Positions 1-6,648 of a stretch of DNA of 7,848 nt are shown piece after piece. The notes under the pieces were generated by a model. That model saw nothing but the letters and a program-made list of their open reading frames with translations, did no database searches and was not told the DNA's origin. Position 1 is the first letter of the stretch. Each line of letters starts with the position of its first letter. Both the position numbers and the translations under genes were made by a program. Origin of the DNA: an uncultured Lachnospiraceae bacterium (GTDB lineage Bacteria; Bacillota; Clostridia; Lachnospirales; Lachnospiraceae); the NCBI GenBank assembly GCA_905236925.1, contig CAJOQS010000283.1, positions 1 to 7,848 of the forward strand, in the 5' to 3' direction.

Positions 1-1
1 A

Positions 2-1063
2 TGCAATGTCGGTATGGCCTGCCAGTATGAATCGATCGAGCGTTTTGAACTTGAGGATGACATTTTCAACTGCTTTGTTCAGGACGCGCTTGATCTGATA
101 GAATTCGCGAACGGTGGTAAGGATACTAAATGGGGAGGCCTCAGAGCATCGATGGGTCATCCGGAACCGTTCAACCTTGAACTGCTCGGAATAGGCAACG
201 AGCAGTGGCAGACCCCTGAGTCCAGGTTCTTTGAACGCTACGAGATATTTGAGAAGGCTGTTCACGGGGCCTGTCCCGGAATCCGACTTATCGGATCGGC
301 GGGCCCGGATGTTACGAGCGATCATTATACCGATGCATGGAAGTTCTACAGGGAAACCGCAGCCGGAAGAGGTGAAGGAGAGCCTGAATTTGCCTATGCG
401 ATCGACGAGCACTATTATGTGAGCCCGGATTGGATGCTTTCGAATAACTGCTTCTATGACGATTATCCGCGCAATATCGGAGTGTTTGCGGGAGAATATG
501 CGGCGCATGTGGGAAGGGGATCACGGACTCCGGAAAGAAACTGCATCGCGGCTGCGGTCGCTGAAGCCGCCTTTATGACCGGACTTGAGCGCAACGCCGA
601 TGTCGTGCGTCTTGCCTCGTATGCCCCGCTTTTTGCGCGCGAGGGCTATGTTCAGTGGGCTCCGGACATGATCTGGTTTGATGATAATACGGTTTGCAGG
701 ACCCCGAATTATTATGTTCAGAAGATGTTCTCCTGCGGGACCGGAAGTGAGGAGCTTGTTGTCGAAGGACTCGAAGATCTTCGTGAAAACAGGGTATTTG
801 CCAGTGCATCAAGAGATCCCGAAAGCGGGAAGATATATGCGAAGCTTGTCAACGCATCGGACAGGGCATTCGAGGTTCCGCTGAAATTCGACATGACCGT
901 TTCCTGTGCGGATAAGGCTGCTATGACCGTTCTTTCGGGGCGCCCCGACGCTTATAACAGCGTAAGGAATCCCGAAGCTGTAACACCGAAGACATCCACG
1001 GCTGATATTTCGGGCAGTTCCCTGAAGCTGGACGGTATGAGCGTGGTTCTTCTTGAAATATGA
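2..1063 (+). CDS. Alpha-L-arabinofuranosidase, GH51, C-terminal part (5' partial)
   Basis: This retaining glycosidase removes terminal alpha-L-arabinofuranosyl residues from arabinan, arabinoxylan or related side chains. The frame is open to the left edge, so the gene begins upstream; the ATG at base 14 is internal, because the residues before it (VGMACQ) fit the family. Numbering from the codon at base 2, GIGNEQW carries the likely acid/base Glu67, DEHYY holds the His137/Tyr139 pair usual near the active site, and FAGEYA carries the likely nucleophile Glu165. MGHPEPF ahead of the GNE motif and ASYAPLF further on are typical of the larger GH51 type also seen in Bacteroides and plants. The rest is the C-terminal beta-sandwich, ending in SVVLLEI. 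All visible catalytic residues are intact. Signal peptide and location cannot be judged. No clear terminator follows the stop codon. The family call is firm; the substrate is inferred. Confidence 0.95.
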   Translation, partial: CNVGMACQYESIERFELEDDIFNCFVQDALDLIEFANGGKDTKWGGLRASMGHPEPFNLELLGIGNEQWQTPESRFFERYEIFEKAVHGACPGIRLIGSAGPDVTSDHYTDAWKFYRETAAGRGEGEPEFAYAIDEHYYVSPDWMLSNNCFYDDYPRNIGVFAGEYAAHVGRGSRTPERNCIAAAVAEAAFMTGLERNADVVRLASYAPLFAREGYVQWAPDMIWFDDNTVCRTPNYYVQKMFSCGTGSEELVVEGLEDLRENRVFASASRDPESGKIYAKLVNASDRAFEVPLKFDMTVSCADKAAMTVLSGRPDAYNSVRNPEAVTPKTSTADISGSSLKLDGMSVVLLEI

Positions 1064-1129
1064 GAAGGGCAGGCAAATACACGCAAAGACAAAATAACAG
1101 ATTGTAAAAAGTGAAATACGGCGCAGTGG

Positions 1130-1158
1130 TTGCTAAAAAGCATTGTCTGTGATATAAT
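1130..1158 (+). promoter_or_regulatory. Sigma-70-type promoter with extended -10
   Basis: A -35 box TTGCTA (1130-1135) and a -10 box TATAAT (1153-1158) are separated by exactly 17 bp. TGA directly before the -10 box gives the extended form TGnTATAAT. This is close to the consensus for the housekeeping sigma factor of Firmicutes and predicts transcription from about 1165, leaving a leader of roughly 50 bases before the ATG at 1217. It lies in the 153-bp gap after the GH51 gene, so the redox gene is probably transcribed on its own. Confidence 0.8.
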
Positions 1159-1174
1159 AACCATATATGCAACC

Positions 1175-1189
1175 GCCGCGCCGTGCGGC
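1175..1189 (+). other. Small GC-rich hairpin in the 5' leader
   Basis: GCCGC (1175-1179) and GCGGC (1185-1189) are perfect inverted repeats around a 5-base loop, just downstream of the predicted transcription start. The stem is short but all G-C. It is too short, and lacks a following T-tract, to be a terminator. It may stabilise the mRNA 5' end or be accidental. Confidence 0.35.
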
Positions 1190-1203
1190 ACGTTTACAGG
1201 TTG

Positions 1204-1216
1204 AGAGGAGGCCTCT
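1204..1216 (+). promoter_or_regulatory. Shine-Dalgarno sequence inside a possible 5-bp hairpin
   Basis: AGAGGAGG (1204-1211) is a strong ribosome binding site, 5 bases before the ATG at 1217, and fixes the start of the flavoprotein gene. AGAGG (1204-1208) can also pair with CCTCT (1212-1216) around the loop AGG, which would hide most of the site directly next to the start codon. The ribosome-binding role is well supported; a regulatory role for the hairpin is only a possibility. Confidence 0.7.
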
Positions 1217-4012
1217 ATGTCAGGTAAAGACCCCGGTTACCCGCTTCGTCCGGATTATGTGGATGTCAGCGGACCAATGAAGGAAAACATAGCGAAGCTC
1301 GGCAAGCTGATCACGGACAGGATCCCGATCAAGCTCGGTCTCGCGAAGGTTACCAAGGATGATCCCGAATACTGGGCCGTCCGTGTCCTTTGCTACGATG
1401 ACGACAATATCGCGAAGTTTGTTATTGATAACTTCAAGGCGATCAGAAAGCCCAAGACCTTCGAGGAACTTAAGGCAAGCTCGGGACTTTCCGATAAGGA
1501 CCTTAACGAGATCCTCGACAAGATCTCTTATACCGGACTCGTTGAGTATAACTGGGAGAACCCCAAACATGAGAAGCAGTGGGTTCTGCCTATGTTCGTT
1601 CCGGGATCGGGCGAATTCTCAAACATGAACACCAGGCTGCTTGAGGAGCATCCCGAACTGGGCTATTTCTTCGAGCATATGACCAGACTTCCCCTCGAGA
1701 AGGTTACACCCATGGTGCCCCCCGGAGGCGCGGGAATCGGAATGCACGTTATCCCCGTACAGAAGGAAGTGGATATGTGCAACGAGGCCATTTCGCTCGA
1801 AAAGATCTCGTACTGGCTCGACAAGTACGAGGGTAAGTATGCAGCTTCACCCTGCTCGTGCCGTTTGTCGCGCAAGACCTACGAGGAGGGCTGCGCGGAC
1901 GATTTCCACGACTGGTGCATCGCGGTCGGAGATATGGCCGATTATGTTGTGGAAACACAGAAGGGCGGACGCTACATCTCCAAGGAAGAGGCTCTTGAGA
2001 TATTCAAAAAGGGTGAGGAGAACGGCTTCGTTCATCAGATCACCAATATCGACGGCGAGGACAAGATCTTTGCCATCTGCAACTGCAACGTAAATGTATG
2101 CTATGCGCTGCGCACATCGCAGCTCTTCAATACACCCAATATGTCGGCATCCGCATATCGTGCCCATGTTGAAAAGGAAAAATGTGTGGCATGCGGACGA
2201 TGCGTCGAAGTCTGTCCCGCAGGCGCGTTATCCCTCGGACAGAAGCTCTGCAAAAAGGACGGCAGCACTGTCAAGTATCCCAAGCATCTGCTTCCTTCGG
2301 ATAAGCCCTGGAGTAAGGATGACTGGGATTGGGATTATCGTGATAACAACCGCATAGAGACGCACGAATCCGGAACTGCGCCCTGTAAGACCGCCTGTCC
2401 CGCTCATATAGCGATTCAGGGCTACTTAAAGCTCGCGTCGCAGGGACGCTACACCGATGCGCTCGCACTTATCAAGAAGAACAATCCTCTTCCCGCAGTC
2501 TGCGGACATATCTGCAACAGGCGCTGTGAGCAGGCATGTACGAGAGGCACCATCGACGAGGCTATTGCGATCGATGAGGTTAAGAAGTTCATCGCAATGA
2601 AGGATATGGACGAGAAGACACGCTATATCCCGAAGAAGGTGATCCCCAAGGTTCAGGGTGAATTTGACGAGAAGGTTGCCATTATCGGAGCCGGTCCCGC
2701 CGGATTGTCCTGCGCGTATTATCTTGCCGAAAAGGGCTACCGTCCCACAATCTTTGAGAAGAATTCCAAGCCCGGCGGAATGCTCAGGTACGGTATTCCC
2801 TCATACAAGCTCGAGAAGGAGGTCATCGACGCCGAGATAGAGATCATGCGGATCATGGGTGTCGAGATCAAGTGCGGAGTCGAGGTCGGTAAGGATGTTA
2901 CGATTGAGGAGCTTCGCAAGCAGGGCTACAAGGCCTTCTACATCGCTATCGGATGCCAGGGCGGAAGGAAGATAGGTGTTCCCGGCGAGGATGGCAAGGG
3001 TGTCATCTCTGCCGTTGATTTCCTGAGAACGATCAACGAGAACGAAAAGTACGATTTCACAGGTGATGTTGTTGTCGTAGGCGGCGGAAACGTGGCTATC
3101 GACTGTTCGAGAGACGCGGTACGCGCGGGAGCGAAGAAGGTTTATCAGATATCCCTCGAGACCAGGGACATAATGCCCGCATCACCCGATGAGATAGAGG
3201 AAGCCCTCGAGGACGGTGTTGACCTTAAGGGCGGCTGGGGACCGAAGGAGATCCATCTGGACGCATCCGGCAATGTTGCGGGAATTACGTTCAAGAAGTG
3301 CACCAGCGTTAAGGATGCCGACGGACGTTTCAATCCTCAGTATGACGAGAATGATACGATCCATTTCGACTGCAGTCATGTTGTGCTGGCAGTCGGACAG
3401 TCGATTGTATGGGGCGATCTGCTTAAAGATACCAAGGTTCAGCTCGGACGCGGAAACGGCGCGGTTGCCGATTCCAAGACCTACCAGACGGGAGAACCCG
3501 ATATCTTCGCGGGCGGCGATGTCTATACCGGACCCAAGTTCGTTATCGATGCGATCGCGGCAGGCAAGGAAGCCGCAATCTCCATCCACAGGTTCGTTCA
3601 GCCTCATTCGTCACTCACGATCGGACGCAATCAGAATTATTATGTTGAGCTTGATAAGGATGACATTCTTGTCGAGAACTACGATAATTCCAAGCGTCAG
3701 GTACCCGGTCACAAGCCCGGCGATTCAAAGGGCTTCAGAGATACCAAGCTTGTATTCACCGAGGAACAGGTCAAGAAGGAAACCGCACGCTGTCTGGGAT
3801 GCGGAGCGACGATAGTCGATCCCAACCAGTGCGTGGGCTGCGGACTCTGCACCACCCGCTGTGAATTCGACGCGATCCACTTAAAGCGCGATGTTCCCGA
3901 GGCATCGACGATGCGCAGGAGCGAGGACAAGCTTAAATACATTCTTCCTTACGGTCTGAAGCAGGCCATCAAGGTTAAGTTCAAGAACAAGAAAAAGGAA
4001 GACTGGGAATAA
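1217..4012 (+). CDS. Multi-iron-sulfur, GltD-like FAD/NAD(P)H oxidoreductase (931 aa)
   Basis: This is a soluble flavoprotein that should move electrons between NAD(P)H and iron-sulfur clusters or an unknown partner. Domains in order: a winged-helix-like segment at about 80-125; a cysteine-rich module with PCSCR (213/215), Cys226, Cys234 and CNC...C (288/290/295); a ferredoxin motif CxxCxxCxxxC (323/326/329/333); a Fer4_20/GltD-type cysteine region (390/394 and 429/433/437/441); an FAD-binding GAGPAG (491-496); an NAD(P)-binding GGGNVA (622-627); the closing FAD motif AGGD (765-768); and a C-terminal segment with CLGC (859/862) and CxxCxxCxxxC (872/875/878/882). The core resembles the glutamate synthase small subunit, but no large subunit is adjacent, so glutamate synthesis is not implied. 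It has no signal peptide or membrane segment. It appears to have its own promoter and terminator. Family-level identity is firm; the physiological reaction is unknown. Confidence 0.96.
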   Translation: MSGKDPGYPLRPDYVDVSGPMKENIAKLGKLITDRIPIKLGLAKVTKDDPEYWAVRVLCYDDDNIAKFVIDNFKAIRKPKTFEELKASSGLSDKDLNEILDKISYTGLVEYNWENPKHEKQWVLPMFVPGSGEFSNMNTRLLEEHPELGYFFEHMTRLPLEKVTPMVPPGGAGIGMHVIPVQKEVDMCNEAISLEKISYWLDKYEGKYAASPCSCRLSRKTYEEGCADDFHDWCIAVGDMADYVVETQKGGRYISKEEALEIFKKGEENGFVHQITNIDGEDKIFAICNCNVNVCYALRTSQLFNTPNMSASAYRAHVEKEKCVACGRCVEVCPAGALSLGQKLCKKDGSTVKYPKHLLPSDKPWSKDDWDWDYRDNNRIETHESGTAPCKTACPAHIAIQGYLKLASQGRYTDALALIKKNNPLPAVCGHICNRRCEQACTRGTIDEAIAIDEVKKFIAMKDMDEKTRYIPKKVIPKVQGEFDEKVAIIGAGPAGLSCAYYLAEKGYRPTIFEKNSKPGGMLRYGIPSYKLEKEVIDAEIEIMRIMGVEIKCGVEVGKDVTIEELRKQGYKAFYIAIGCQGGRKIGVPGEDGKGVISAVDFLRTINENEKYDFTGDVVVVGGGNVAIDCSRDAVRAGAKKVYQISLETRDIMPASPDEIEEALEDGVDLKGGWGPKEIHLDASGNVAGITFKKCTSVKDADGRFNPQYDENDTIHFDCSHVVLAVGQSIVWGDLLKDTKVQLGRGNGAVADSKTYQTGEPDIFAGGDVYTGPKFVIDAIAAGKEAAISIHRFVQPHSSLTIGRNQNYYVELDKDDILVENYDNSKRQVPGHKPGDSKGFRDTKLVFTEEQVKKETARCLGCGATIVDPNQCVGCGLCTTRCEFDAIHLKRDVPEASTMRRSEDKLKYILPYGLKQAIKVKFKNKKKEDWE

Positions 4013-4029
4013 GATAATAGAAAAAAGAG

Positions 4030-4054
4030 CAGAGCGGGCATAAGACCCGCTCTG
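4030..4054. terminator. Bidirectional Rho-independent terminator between convergent genes
   Basis: CAGAGCGGG (4030-4038) pairs perfectly with CCCGCTCTG (4046-4054) around a 7-base loop. On the plus strand TTTTAT follows, ending the flavoprotein transcript. On the minus strand the stem is followed, three bases later, by a run of six T (the A-run at 4021-4026), ending the GH5 transcript. The whole gap between the two stop codons is only 44 bp, and the GH5 stop codon lies within the plus-strand T-tract. Confidence 0.92.
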
Positions 4055-4056
4055 TT

Positions 4057-5223
4057 TTATAATACCGTGATGATACGTCCGTCCGAAAGATGTGAGTACT
4101 CGAAATATACGTTGCCGATATGATACTCCGAGAGCATGCTGAGGATATGCCTGGCCTGATCGAGCTGCGCGTCGCTGGCGTTGGGGTAGCAGCCCCACTC
4201 ACCTATGAGAGAGGGCACTCCTTCTTCGGCCATCTCCTCTATTTTCTGGAGAAGGCTTCCGAATATCAGGTCGATCCGCTCGGTACCGCCCTGTGAATAA
4301 TCCGCGGTATCGACGAGGATATCATAGCCGTGAGGTGCATAAACCTGACCCGGTATGATGCCGCCGGAAGGCGTCTGGGCAGGACGTACAAAGGAGGGGA
4401 TTCCCGCATTGGCGAAATAGTTGCTTTCAAGGAAAAGCAGGGTGCGGGGATCGATATTGCGTATGGCTGTGAACAGTTCGTCGTAAAAAGGGCTCAGAAC
4501 CTTCGCCTCAAAGGCGCTGGTGATCGGAACTATCTTTGAGATAAGACCGAGAACGGCGCTTTCGTCAAGCTCACCCTCGAGACTGCCTCCCTGTTCCGCA
4601 AAACCGTTAAGCGCGGCGGCGACACGTGCTCCGTCACTGCCGGGAAAGGGCTCGTTAAGGACATCATATCCGATCACATACGGATTGTCCGCGAAACGCG
4701 CGGCAACATGCTTCCACATGTTGATAAAGCGTGAACGGATCCCGATCCCGTCCGAAGCGGGAGAGTTGTTCCAGAAGTTGTCAAAGGCATGCTGAACTGC
4801 GGGACTCGCAAGATAGGACTCACTCCACAGCTCGGTCCGGATGTGCTGCTCACCGTCGGTAAGGGTAGCCCATTCGGGCGCTCCGTCCTCGAATACAATT
4901 CCGAACAAATCCTGATGCATATCGAGAAAGACCGGGATGTTGGCAGAAGCGGCGAGATCGATGATTTTCCCGACCTGATCGAGATAACCGTCGTTATAGC
5001 ATCCGGGTTCAGGCTCCACAGCGTCCCAGAATATTCCGAGCCGGATGAGGTTGAAGCCGTGATCCTTTAAGTACGAAAAGTCCTTGCCGGTGTAGCTGCC
5101 GATATAGTGCTTCGACTTGTCCTTGCATACCATGTTTATGCCGCGGGGGATGAATTCCCTGCCGTCGGAGCTGTAAAGGCGGCCCGAATCCGTGTAGATC
5201 ATTTTCCTGTCCGAATTATTCAT
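4057..5223 (-). CDS. GH5 glycoside hydrolase, endoglycoceramidase-like, cytosolic
   Basis: This retaining beta-glycosidase has a (beta/alpha)8 barrel. From the ATG at 5223 (388 aa), the N-terminus GREFIPRGIN and the conserved Arg in NLIRLG are typical of GH5. LDMHQD (about 101-106) followed by GAPEWA recalls endoglycoceramidases and related GH5 enzymes. LNEP carries the acid/base Glu191, APHGYD the substrate-contacting His298, and IGEWG the nucleophile Glu342. There is no signal peptide, so it should act in the cytosol on an imported substrate, which fits the sugar transporter just upstream in the same unit. The protein ends soon after barrel strand 8, without the C-terminal beta-sandwich of classical endoglycoceramidases. 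A longer frame starts at a TTG (5235), but the AAAGGAG site abuts that codon and lies 12 bases before the ATG. An ATG at 5202 is a weaker alternative. The substrate (glycolipid headgroup or other beta-glycoside) is not decided by sequence. Confidence 0.92.
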   Translation of the reverse strand: MNNSDRKMIYTDSGRLYSSDGREFIPRGINMVCKDKSKHYIGSYTGKDFSYLKDHGFNLIRLGIFWDAVEPEPGCYNDGYLDQVGKIIDLAASANIPVFLDMHQDLFGIVFEDGAPEWATLTDGEQHIRTELWSESYLASPAVQHAFDNFWNNSPASDGIGIRSRFINMWKHVAARFADNPYVIGYDVLNEPFPGSDGARVAAALNGFAEQGGSLEGELDESAVLGLISKIVPITSAFEAKVLSPFYDELFTAIRNIDPRTLLFLESNYFANAGIPSFVRPAQTPSGGIIPGQVYAPHGYDILVDTADYSQGGTERIDLIFGSLLQKIEEMAEEGVPSLIGEWGCYPNASDAQLDQARHILSMLSEYHIGNVYFEYSHLSDGRIITVL

Positions 5224-6622
5224 AGTCCTGTTCAACTCCTTTGCTTCTTTGTTCTACGTTAAAGTCTGAGATCTCCTTTTCGAGCTTCGTACCTATCGGG
5301 AAGAGCAGCAGCGGGATCAGTCCGACCAGACACATGATGATGGGAACAAGTCCGGCGCCTATGCGTATGCCGCGGATGGCTTCGGCGGTTTGAACCTCCA
5401 GCTTGCCGTTATAGCCGTGTCTGCTGAGTATGGACGTGAAGATGGTTGCCTGTATGCTTGTAAGGGCTGTTGTGAACAGTGCGAAGAGTCCGCCGTACAG
5501 GCCGGTCTTTCGGGTTCCTGTTCGCATCTCATCGTAATCGATAAGCGCACCGTTTAATACGACACCTGCGGTCTGGATAACGTTCAGGGACAGAACTATC
5601 AGCGTATAGCTTATTACTGCCATCCAGCCCGTACTTATGAAAAGCAGGCTTCCGAAGCCCAGAAGGGCAGGAATGAATGAAAACATGGTCAGCCGCTTGC
5701 TGCCGTATTTCTTGATCAATTTACCGGCGCCGGGCAGCAGTGCCAGCATGATGAGCCCGGGGATGACATCTGCGATCGTAGCCATCGTGTCCGGTGCGAG
5801 CTCAAGGGAGAAGATGCGTGTATCCGTGACAACATTGTCCATGAAGTACAGGAACGGATTGAAATAATAAGCGATCGCACCCCTTGCGGTTATGTAGAAC
5901 AGCAGATAGGTGATAAAGGGCTTCGTACATACAATGCCCTTTACCTCATTAAGCAGGTCCTTAATGTTCCTGTGCTCGGCGGGTTTTGCGGTCGTATAAA
6001 GCTCCGCCCTGTCCTTTAAGACTCTTAAAGCTATGAAATACATGACGGCATTGACAAGGATGACCGCGGAAAAAACGGGAATTACGAGTGATCGTTTGAT
6101 ATCGCCTACCAGCAGCATCGTGGGTATAATCGTGACCATCGAGCCGAGGACGTTGCCGATATAGGTTCTGATAACATCGATATCAACGCGTTCCTCCTTG
6201 TCGGGCGCGGCAAGAAGGAAATAGGACTGGTACGCTACGGAATAAACCGTATATGCCGTATCAAAGATGAACAGCTCTGCGGAGAGGACCGCGAATATCA
6301 GCCAGTCGCTCCATGAAGGTGATGCAAGGAGCATCAGAAAGATGGAGATCAGCATCGTAGGCGCGGTAACCCTCATCAGATAGACGTATTTGCCGCGTAT
6401 TTTATTAAACGGCATCTTGTCGATGTACGCCCCGAGGAGCGGATCGTTGATGGCGTTCCAGATGCTGTAGATAAGATATATCCAGCCGTAATACTTTGCG
6501 TCGAGCCCGATCAGATCCGTATAGAACTTCATCAGGGAATTGTGGATGATGATGGGGCCGATGACCGACGCGGGACCGGGCAGTGCCAGAACAAGTTTTT
6601 CTTTGAAACTAAGCTTTTTCAT
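5216..6622 (-). CDS. GPH-family (MelB-like) glycoside:cation symporter
   Basis: This is an integral membrane transporter of the glycoside-pentoside-hexuronide family in the major facilitator superfamily, expected to import a sugar or small glycoside with Na+ or H+. From the ATG at 6622 it has 468 residues, the normal size. It shows about twelve hydrophobic segments, the N-terminal FYTDLIGLD, and helix II with NDPLLG and a downstream Asp (about 59-68) followed by a basic loop KIRGKY, the usual GPH signature. GGAG at 6632-6635 sits 9 bases before this ATG. The longer TTG start at 6646 is unlikely because no site supports it. It lies 26 bp after the beta-helix gene and overlaps the GH5 gene by 8 bases (ATGAATAA), so the three are probably co-transcribed. 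The neighbouring GH5 enzyme suggests a beta-glycoside as cargo; specificity cannot be read from sequence. Confidence 0.94.
   Translation of the reverse strand: MKKLSFKEKLVLALPGPASVIGPIIIHNSLMKFYTDLIGLDAKYYGWIYLIYSIWNAINDPLLGAYIDKMPFNKIRGKYVYLMRVTAPTMLISIFLMLLASPSWSDWLIFAVLSAELFIFDTAYTVYSVAYQSYFLLAAPDKEERVDIDVIRTYIGNVLGSMVTIIPTMLLVGDIKRSLVIPVFSAVILVNAVMYFIALRVLKDRAELYTTAKPAEHRNIKDLLNEVKGIVCTKPFITYLLFYITARGAIAYYFNPFLYFMDNVVTDTRIFSLELAPDTMATIADVIPGLIMLALLPGAGKLIKKYGSKRLTMFSFIPALLGFGSLLFISTGWMAVISYTLIVLSLNVIQTAGVVLNGALIDYDEMRTGTRKTGLYGGLFALFTTALTSIQATIFTSILSRHGYNGKLEVQTAEAIRGIRIGAGLVPIIMCLVGLIPLLLFPIGTKLEKEISDFNVEQRSKGVEQDYE
5236..5242 (-). promoter_or_regulatory. Ribosome binding site deciding the GH5 start
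   Basis: AAAGGAG on the minus strand lies inside the end of the transporter gene, 12 bases before the ATG at 5223 and directly touching the upstream TTG at 5235. This makes the ATG the better start. The spacing is somewhat long, so translation may also depend on coupling to the transporter, whose stop codon overlaps the start. Confidence 0.55.
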
Positions 6623-6631
6623 GGGGTTTAA

Positions 6632-6635
6632 CTCC
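6632..6635 (-). promoter_or_regulatory. Ribosome binding site of the transporter gene
   Basis: GGAG on the minus strand, 9 bases before the ATG at 6622, lies in the 26-bp gap after the beta-helix gene. It supports the ATG over the in-frame TTG at 6646. The gap is too short to hold a promoter or terminator, which argues for a shared transcript. Confidence 0.6.
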
Positions 6636-6648
6636 GTCTGCTTCAATT

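Noticed and set aside
1064..1129. Terminator for the GH51 gene
   Set aside because: No convincing hairpin followed by a T-tract could be found in this stretch.
3182..3607. 141-codon open frame antisense to the flavoprotein gene
   Set aside because: It lies wholly within a well-supported gene with FAD and NAD(P) motifs; the frame is open by chance of codon use.
3216..3815. 199-codon open frame in another plus-strand frame inside the flavoprotein gene
   Set aside because: Arg/Ser-rich composition typical of an out-of-frame shadow; the overlapping frame carries conserved motifs throughout.
1217..4012. Annotation as glutamate synthase small subunit
   Set aside because: The GltD-like core is real, but the extra N- and C-terminal cluster domains, near double length and missing large subunit argue against it.
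4057..4110. GH5 gene truncated by a frameshift or early stop
   Set aside because: The terminator follows the stop at once and leaves no space for a lost C-terminal domain; catalytic residues are intact.
5224..5235. TTG start for the GH5 gene
   Set aside because: The AAAGGAG site directly touches this codon, leaving no spacing; the ATG at 5223 is preferred.
6623..6646. TTG start for the transporter gene
   Set aside because: GGAG at 6632-6635 is inside this extension and correctly placed for the ATG at 6622.
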